Of a stretch of 64,000 nt of DNA, positions 55,174 to 64,000 are shown one piece after another. Under the pieces are notes generated by a model, which saw nothing but the letters and a program-made list of their open reading frames with translations, ran no database searches and was not told the DNA's origin. Position 1 is the first letter of the stretch, and the number at the start of each line of letters is the position of its first letter. A program made the translations under genes and the position numbers. Origin of the DNA: Halictus rubicundus (taxonomy: Eukaryota; Arthropoda; Insecta; Hymenoptera; Halictidae); NCBI RefSeq assembly GCF_050948215.1, contig NC_135165.1, forward strand, positions 4,748,501 through 4,812,500, read 5' to 3'.

Positions 55174-55948
55174 ATTATGATTAGCAAAGTCGATAAAACC
55201 TTCCCTGCTTGCCTCACACGTCCCCAAACATAAATAATAATATACAATATATTCTGAAAATAACGTGTTGCTATAATTATTTCTAACGATTACACAAGGC
55301 TCAATTTAACGTTTGCTCAAAAATAGTATAACGTACGATACATAACGTACGATACAAATTACTCGAATATCGAGGGCAGATTAAAATAAGATTGTACTAG
55401 AAGCGACGTCTCGGTGTCCGATGAAACGTATTAATGAACGAGTGCTCGTTATCAAGGTTATTAGCCACCGAAGTTATCGACCGAACCCATACAGTAGTTC
55501 CGGCGACCACAAGATCGACCGACACCTGAATTTCGATCATAAATACTTCTCGCCCGGAATTGCCCGGCAAATGGATACCCCGCGCGAATTTCGACAATTG
55601 AATCTTGTAATACGCGTCGATGTCGTTCGGTCGGGATCTCGCGAAATTAAGGGAAGTTCACAGTGAGCGGGAGAAGAGAGGGGGAGGGTGCAGGTTCCGG
55701 GGAAATTCCGAATAATCGTCGTTTAGCACGAACTTCCTAATAGAACCTCGGCTGCGGTTCTTCGCGAGCCAAGGGAGTTTGTATTTTACGAGCCTCGCAT
55801 TAAAGTATTGTTCCAATAAAGTTAACAAGGTAACCGGGACGTTAGTTTCAACGAGAATCGCGTCTATCGACCGGCCGTCTGCGTTTCTGGTCGCGCGGAA
55901 CCGTTCCACTAATAAATTGATTTTTAATGGAACCCCGGGCAACATTAC
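55174..55948. other. Single-copy DNA, no gene recognised
   Basis: A small direct repeat, ACGTACGATAC, occurs twice at 55332-55355. Otherwise nothing recognised. Frames overlap on both strands. Confidence 0.5.
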
Positions 55949-56124
55949 AAGTTACTTAGTTAGTCAGTTATTTGTTTTTTGCTCTAACCCACCACAATGT
56001 AAATGTTAACTGTAACCTTCACTTTTATATTCAATTGTAATCGATGTGGTCGCTGATGACCTAGCTGTTAATGCGACCACTTTAAAATAAACGATATATA
56101 ATAATAATAATAATAATAAGTTAC
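55949..56124 (+). mobile_element. 5'-truncated LINE 3' end (second copy)
   Basis: Body 55956-56119: 17 codons of ORF2 ending NPPQCKC and the stop at 56007-56009, a 3' UTR with ACCTAGCTGTTAATGCGACC, and a (TAA)n tail. The 3' UTR is about 97 percent identical to the minus-strand copy at 42077-42406. AAGTTAC flanks it at 55949-55955 and 56118-56124, consistent with a 7-bp target-site duplication that merges with the tail. A severely truncated, probably young insertion. Confidence 0.88.
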
Positions 56125-57865
56125 AACAAAAATTTACCGATGGCAAGTTCCTTCGAACCTTAATAAATGTCAACAAATAAGTGCAAGCAAGCTACTACTT
56201 AGTGTTCTTATCATTACTGTTGGGAACTTTTTAATTGCAGACAACTAAGAAAAGAAACGAATATCTCTACAGCCTCCGTGTCTTGGAATTAATGCTTACA
56301 TAAAAATTTGTTGTTCTTATTATTCCGGAACAATATACGATACTCCAAGTAACGTGGTGAAGTTGCAAAAGCTAAAAGTGAACTGTGGAACAGAAAAAGA
56401 TCGAGACAACGGTCACGTAACAATGTTAAAAATTCATTGTAATTTACGAAAGTATGCGAAAGAAGAAGGCGAAAGGACACTGTCAGCTCGACTAACTGAA
56501 TTATCCGGCAAACGGAATGTCCAAGTACGAAGCTCGAACGACTGTGCTTCTCCGACAAAGGGGCTCTCGAATAATCAATATGCAGTCGAGCAGAAGTTTC
56601 CGCGATGCATTGCCGCTCGTAGAATTTCGGTGAACTTGCCGAGGGCGATTGCATCCGCGACAGAAAGAGTCTTTATTTCTCGATTGGTGGTTACATCCCT
56701 CCCCGCACCCCCCCCCCCCGGATACACCCTGTTTCCACGGGGTAGCAGCGGTGGGCCACTTTGTCCCAGCCCGAGCGAGTTCCTCGGTATAATTTATCCT
56801 TATCTTTTAGTATCTTTCAAGCGGACGCAATTAAATTTCGCGACGCGCGAAGATAAACGGGGCCTGCGGCGTTGAAATTATTGTTACACCGGCCTGGAAA
56901 CATTTAATTATACTCGGAAGCGGGTCCGGGGACGGGGCCGGTGCGCTTTTTAACTCGGGGAACGTTAATAAAACCGTGCACCTTCGCTCTTTCTTGTCCT
57001 TCTCTCCCCGTGCGCTCCCTTCGCTCCGTGATCCTAGCCGACGTTTCATCCAGCTTCTCTCTGTTCTCCCGCGGGATGGACCACCATCATAACAGCGTTT
57101 TCTCGCGCGCACACGGAATACAAAGTATACCGGGCTGTACGAGTCCCAGGAGCGACCGGTGCACATCCTCTCGGCCGTGTACGCGCAACGTTGTTTCGAT
57201 CGAAAGTTACTGTAAAATGAAGAACCCGGAACGGCACAGGCTGCGATAGTTTGACGAAACGTCTGCTCCAGAACGGGCCGTTGTTCGATCCTGTTTCTGC
57301 TTTGAAACAGAATTGCCTGGGAGTCGGGGTTGCGCTGATGCCTGGCTGTTGATTGATTAAAGGCGAGCCCGATGGTGGGGGGTCCGAAAAATAATTGATT
57401 TTTGCTTTTGCATAAATCGATGCCCCGCGAATATTTTCCGGCACAGGCGTTTAATGGAATTCGAACTATGTGGCGCGTTTCGCTGTTTTTCATACCGGCT
57501 GATGTGTGCGTGGAACGGTGACTATAACACGGGAAATATTCAACCGATTGATTTGGTATTTTGCACGCGTATTTGTTAATGCTCCCTGTGCTTAGAAATG
57601 GTCAGAATACTCGTTAGGTAGCGAAATGTGTTCCGTGTACCGCTGTGTTATGCGTTATGCATTTTTTGACGAAGAATTACTATTATAAACCATTGTAACT
57701 CTTTCGTATATAGATAATTTTTACTGAAGAACATAGTTTCACGTCGTTAATAGCGTGGTAGAATAGCTGCAAAATTTTAACATGATTGGTTCACGATATT
57801 AGTTACAATAAATTCACAAGTATTCACTTCTTTTCGACGATTTTCACCAGGTTCATTTTCTTAAG
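56125..57865. other. Mixed single-copy DNA, no gene recognised
   Basis: C12 homopolymer at 56708-56719. A 220-codon minus-strand frame (56831-57493) is overlapped by plus-strand frames and has no domain I recognise. No repeats. Confidence 0.5.
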
Positions 57866-58452
57866 GCCATTATGCTATGGGTGATTCTACTATGATAATT
57901 CCAATTTTATTCTGTTAATAATATATCTAGAATATACGCAAACCTTATGTACTTACAATCAATAATTACTATCACTATTTTTATAAATTATCCTACTGTG
58001 AAAACCATTATGCTATGGCCATTATGCTGTGGGTGATTCTACTCTGATAATTCCAATTTTATTCTGTTAATAATATTCTAGAATATACGCAAACCTTATG
58101 TACTTACAATCAATAATTACTATCACTATTTTTGTAAATTATCCTACTGTGAAAACCATTATGCTATGGCCATTATGCTATGGGTGATTCTACTCTGATA
58201 ATTCCAATTTTATTCTGTTAATAATACTCTAGAATATACGCAAACCTTATGTACTTACAATCAATAATTACTATCACTATTTTTATAAATTATCCTACTG
58301 TGAAAACCATTATACTATGACCATTATGGCTATGGGTGATTCTACTCTGATAATTCCAATTTTATTCTGTTAATAATATTCTAGAATATACGCAAACCTT
58401 ATGTACTTACAATCAATAATTACTATCACTATTTTTATAAATTATCCTGCCG
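57866..58452. repeat. 151-bp satellite array, four units
   Basis: Units start with (G)CCATTATG-CTATGGGTGATTC at 57866, 58018, 58169 and about 58319 (periods 152, 151, 150). Each holds TTCCAATTTTATTCTGTTAA, ACGCAAACCTTATGTACTTA and AATTATCCTACTGTG. Units are nearly identical, so the array is young. Non-coding. Confidence 0.95.
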
Positions 58453-59880
58453 TGGAAACGGCTTATTCTCATATCGAATTTGAAGAGCTTCAAAAACTTT
58501 TTCCAACGTCAATAAAACATGGAACGGACTCGATTAATTTCCAATTTTTGTATCATTGAAAGAAACAAGTCTTTTCCCAAGTCAATAATCATTCAACTTT
58601 AAAGTAGTACGGTTACTTCGCTTACAGTCTGTATTCACGAAAAACGCTGAGCGCCGCAACCGAGTTAAAAAGATAGTAAAAAAAAAAAAGAGCAGGCAGC
58701 TCTGCAATTGTAATTCATAAAAATTTAAATAGGTCGACAGGGGCGAATTCGAGCAAATATTTCGAGCAGTATTTTTCAGTTTCGCAGGGAAATGGAGAGG
58801 CCATACGACGCGGAGCAGTATCTACGAAATTGTAATTTGAATTTTTTATCCGGCCGGCCAGTGATACACCGGTAGTATCTAAATCATGATTGAACGGCCC
58901 GTTTCGGAATATAATGGGTTCGTCGCGGGGAAATTTATATTCCGTTTTATCGAGCAGTTTTTCGATGCTACTCGCGCTCGATGGGGCCACGCTCCGAACA
59001 TGAATAAATTTGCGTGTCGGATACACGGCCAGTTTTTAGGGGCGCCATGGGGGAAAAGCGACCGAAGAAATTTCTCTTGCCACCACCGCGTCGCATCGAC
59101 CAATTGAAAACGATGGAACGCGCGCACTCGACGTACGTAAGAAATTCGTAGGGAGTTTAAAATACCGTCCGACACAGGCCCATAAAGTTCCCTTCCGAAC
59201 AGATATTTTGCATCTGATTCTGCTGAAAAATTCAGAGTGCACGCGCGACCATGAATGAACACTGTGCCCATAAATGACGCCGGGATGCGATACGGCTGTA
59301 CCGACATTACCGGGTGCGAACGAGCCTTGTAAAGAATATAGGATAGCTTTACATCACTGCTTGAGACAATTAATCTTCTAACAGAAAATTGCTTGTGCAG
59401 AAATGGGTCCAAAGAGCAAAATAACTATTTCCGATGCGTCGAGTTTCAGAATTATAATTTAAGCGACAGTTCTTACTAGAGTAGTTCGAAATTTCCTTCT
59501 TCCACCAAAAATAATTAACTATTTCTTTTCGTGTGTATAGTAGACAATTTCAACTCTCTTTACGAGGACGATATGTACTTGTTAATGTGAAGACTACAAC
59601 TCTGTAACCACGTACAACAATCGAAGTGTAAATGTTATGCAGTTTGATAATAGAGACCACAGTAGCGAAAGATACTAAGCTCTCATTTGAACAAATGTTG
59701 GACGCTCTGCTTTCACTTTGATCTCATCCACAACCTAGCTATCTGAAAACAATTTATTACCAAAAGAATCCTAAAAGAATATTTCTTCATTTCTCAAAAA
59801 AAAAAAAAAAACAGCTCGTTATTCCATAAAGTTGACTAATTGCGAGTTGGCGGAAGACACGGAGAACGTTGTTGCAACTG
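58453..59880. other. Single-copy DNA, no gene recognised
   Basis: A-runs at about 58679-58690 and 59796-59810. A 177-codon minus-strand frame (58879-59412) has no recognisable domain. No transposon ends seen. Confidence 0.5.
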
Positions 59881-60105
59881 TTAACACTAGGTTTACGGAG
59901 CATTAAAAGTGAGTATTTTATATTACTTTATACAAATAAGAAGAATGTGTGTATCCAAGTTTTCAGCCATTTTTTAAATAACATATACCGAAGGAAACAA
60001 GTTTGTTGAGTAATTCCACGTAGATGGATCTTCACAATCTCAATAATCGTACATTAAAAATATTAGAACCCGTCATTTTGACGGATCCCGTAAACCTAGT
60101 GTTAA
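59881..60105 (+). mobile_element. T4 MITE, complete (reference for the family)
   Basis: TTAA at both ends, with CACTAGGTTTACGGAGC on the left and, inward from the right, CACTAGGTTTACGGGATCC, a 14-bp perfect terminal match. 225 bp with targets. The body includes TATTAGAACCCGTCATTTTG. Non-coding, piggyBac-like by target site. Decayed relatives are at 18743, 23572, 25628 and 29763. Confidence 0.92.
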
Positions 60106-62637
60106 ACAAATGAAACCGGTGCTAAGAAACGCGCATTGTTCCGGCGAATCGAGAGTGGATTCGTAGTAATGCCCATTATTTAGACTGTCGTTCGACGATC
60201 ATTTATTTGCGCGTTTGCACAGGGCAGATTTGCACAGCAGAATTGCTCCCGTTTGACGCGTTATCTCCGTACAAATATGTGGAATCGCTCGTCGGACGCG
60301 TGCACGGCCTTGTCTCATTATCGAAAAACACGCAACAGCGTAATCGACGCGGGCCGAGAGCAAACATCAAATGGAAACAACTGCAACGATCACCACCCGA
60401 GGGGCCGACCGGTGTGTCGTGTCATTTCCGTTACCACTTTCCTCTCTCACCTGTGTACACCCCTGTGACGTTCGCGGACAGGTGTGTGTGTGTGTGTGTC
60501 TGCGCGCGGGCGTGTGCGTGTGCGTGTTTTTTTGCGGTGAAAAATCGGTCGATCTTGTTGCCGCGACGATGTCATCGATCACGAGGCACTGATTGATTCT
60601 CGTGAACGCGTGGGTAAACGAGGCCTTTGTGTCAGTCTGCACAGGGCACGTTCTATTATCGATAATGTTCGACTCGATGGCGCACCGGAGGCCTTTGTCT
60701 GACTACTGCGATAGCCTCTAGCCTACTTGTCCGTTTTAATTGAAAATTCTCGACGTCGAACGCTAAAAGGATTGGTCTTCTAAATGCGCGACGGGATCCT
60801 ATTCGTTCGTTAACCCTCGACTTACCAAAGATCATTATAAGTAGCCGATATGCTCGACAATTGTGCTGGTTGCATTTGATGACTATTGAAGCGTGTATGT
60901 TTCGTTCGTTAAGAGCCTGCTGCAATAAAAAGGCGTTATTTCAGTAACTGCACGAGAAGCAATTAAAATTTCACTGTACGTTTTCGATCAAATACAGTAA
61001 AGCCTCGATCTAAGCCGCACCGTGCTACACGATCTTAGTTAGTTCGCTTATCCCCTCCACTGGGGGGCATACTTGTGGCATTATTGTTTGTGAAAAAATG
61101 ATTTTTAGTGTAGAGAACGTTGGAGAGTAATGAGAAGACGATAATATACTGTTCTTTCATTTTGTCACGCTTTTCGTGCATTTATTTGGTATGGTTTTTA
61201 ACGGAACATCTTTTACAACGTTTTCGGATCATTGAAAAGGAAAACACATTTTTATTTAACTTTGATTTCTTCTAATCGATTCGAGCAATTTTTATCTTGC
61301 ATAAAATTCCACAGTCCAGATTTTTGTTAGCTTTTTGTGAAAATGGACTCTCGTGTGTCAAAATTCGAGAAACTCTCCGGGTGTCTTGGAATTTTCGAGA
61401 CCTTGTGGGTTCTCCAGAAGCTCGTGGACTCGTGCTTTCGTGAAACCTTGAATGAAGCGTCCCGCAACCCCCGCGGAGCCGGTCGAGACAGATTGATGTT
61501 TGTTAATACGTGTCCACCGCTCGTCGTCATTAAAAGTTGCTAATAGGAATGGAAGTGTCGTTCATTAACACGCCCATTCACCGTGCACTCTGCGACGCGG
61601 CGACGGCGCGGCGTCGGGACCAGGCTTTTTCAAAAAACACCGAACTCTATTAACCCACTTCTGTCTGTGTACACTGCGGCGCGTAGTCTCGGCCAGAAAT
61701 ATCAAACTAATTTAAAAGTTCCCTTCGTTACGTAGCCGCGGCGCTAGAAGAATGCTCCTGGCAGTTTAATCGGGACGAAAAACCGGGCGAAAGTAGTTTT
61801 AATCGAAACACAATTATCAAGTAGTTCGGAGGTTTAAGCACGACCAACCGGGGGCCGCGAACGATATAATAGGATCCCCCGGAACAGTGAAAGTTTTTTC
61901 GCTTTTCGACGCTCCGGTCCGATCGGCCAATTTATAAACAGTTAATCTCTCCGCTTGGTCGAATCACCGTTTTCTGAATTTTTCTTTTCCAATTGACGAC
62001 GTTAGAAAGACGCTTCCGTGGGAAATGGTGTTCAATTGGTTTCTTTATTCACGTGTATATTAAAAATTGCACAAAATCTAAATAAGTTGAATCTTGGCAT
62101 TTTTATCATCACATCTTGCAGCTGTGACGGCACAAAATATGTTTCTTGCGCAATTGAAATGGCTTCAAGAAAGATTCTCCTATGAGAATAATTTTTTAAT
62201 GGTTCCTACATAGTCATTCTTGTTTCCTCAGATATGGACATAATTTATTCTGCTGTGTACACAGTAATGTTTACGATCTTCGAATGTTCATGGACTCCGT
62301 CACAGTTTCTCATTCTATTTTTCTAAAATTGTTTAATTACTATGAAACTTACTGAGACCTAGATTTCAGATTTTTAAGAAGATTTGCAAAATAGGTGATC
62401 TTCATAAATCCTTATCGAACTCGGACCAAAAAGTCGTGGAACATGGGGCGAAGAAAATTTGCTTTCGTCTTCATGTTCGCGGAGTCGGTTAACAGCGAAA
62501 TGCTGCAGGTCCCCGTGCTAATCACAGGTGACCCAGATTCGCGCGTCGTTTAAAAGAGCAATCGTTCGGCAACGACCGGTGCATCGGTGCATCAGTTTCG
62601 TTGACCAAAGATTCCGAGCCATTTAACTCGCCGCCGT
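60106..62637. other. Mixed single-copy DNA, no gene recognised
   Basis: A TG microsatellite lies at 60482-60499. A TA2-like string, TACAGTAAAGCCTCGATCTAAG, is at about 60995-61016 without a partner. A TA1 right-terminus scar (GCATAAAATTCCACAGTC) is near 61300-61317. No coding evidence. Confidence 0.5.
60482..60499. repeat. (TG)n microsatellite
   Basis: About nine TG units, followed by CGTGTGCGTGTGCGTG, an alternating purine-pyrimidine tract. Confidence 0.9.

Positions 62638-64000
<1,363 letters not shown>

Noticed and set aside
56831..57493. 220-codon minus-strand frame
   Set aside because: No domain, two plus- and minus-strand frames overlap it, and the region is GC-rich.
60995..61080. Possible TA2 element (TACAGTAAAGCCTCGATC)
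   Set aside because: Only the first bases resemble TA2, the body differs and no right terminus is visible.

Overview
This window looks like nuclear DNA of an arthropod, most likely an insect and possibly a hymenopteran. The evidence is indirect. I find no bacterial-style gene packing. AT-rich repeat blocks alternate with CpG-rich single-copy DNA, (GA)n microsatellites are long, piggyBac-type (TTAA) and TA-target non-autonomous DNA transposons are abundant, and there are two 5'-truncated LINE tails. The taxon is an inference, not something I could test.

I found no host protein-coding gene, tRNA or rRNA that I can defend in 64 kb. Open frames of up to about 230 codons exist on both strands, but they overlap each other, carry no recognisable domain, and several are made of microsatellite (Ser-Leu or Arg-Glu runs) or satellite repeats. 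The only recognisable coding remnant is the C-terminal tail of a LINE ORF2 on the minus strand near 42.2-42.4 kb, with a 17-codon sister remnant near 56.0 kb. The window is best read as an intergenic desert or a very large intron.

Layout: 0-6 kb is mostly single-copy with three transposon remnants. 6.08-7.47 kb is an octamer (AACTATGC-like) satellite with perfect 120-bp higher-order repeats. 8.9-13.3 kb holds TA-type elements and a CGA microsatellite. 14.0-16.9 kb is bracketed by two inverted copies of one TTAA MITE. 18.7-32.8 kb is a nest of MITEs with three clear element-in-element insertions. 34.3-35.7 kb is a 228-bp satellite. 37.5-41.8 kb contains duplicated blocks and degenerate tandem arrays. 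42.1-45.2 kb has a LINE tail, a short TIR element and a 1.56-kb near-palindromic long-inverted-repeat element. 46.8-47.9 kb is a 170-bp satellite carrying an insertion. 54.9-56.1 kb has a TA-type element filled by a 16-bp array, then a second LINE tail with a short target duplication. 57.9-58.5 kb is a 151-bp satellite. 62.6-62.8 kb is a long (GA)n tract.

The repeat families used below are my own labels. T1 is a TTAA MITE ending CCCTTWGCACTCG. T2 is a TTAA MITE ending CACGTTAASTGCCA. T3 is a TTAA MITE ending CCAGTTAA. T4 is a TTAA MITE ending CACTAGGTTYACGG. T5 is a TTAA-type element ending CGCTAGAACTACC. TA1 is a TA-flanked element ending GACTGCGGATTTTATGC. TA2 is a TA-flanked element ending CAGTGAATTCTCGATA. 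No transposase is encoded in the window, so all are non-autonomous or decayed here.
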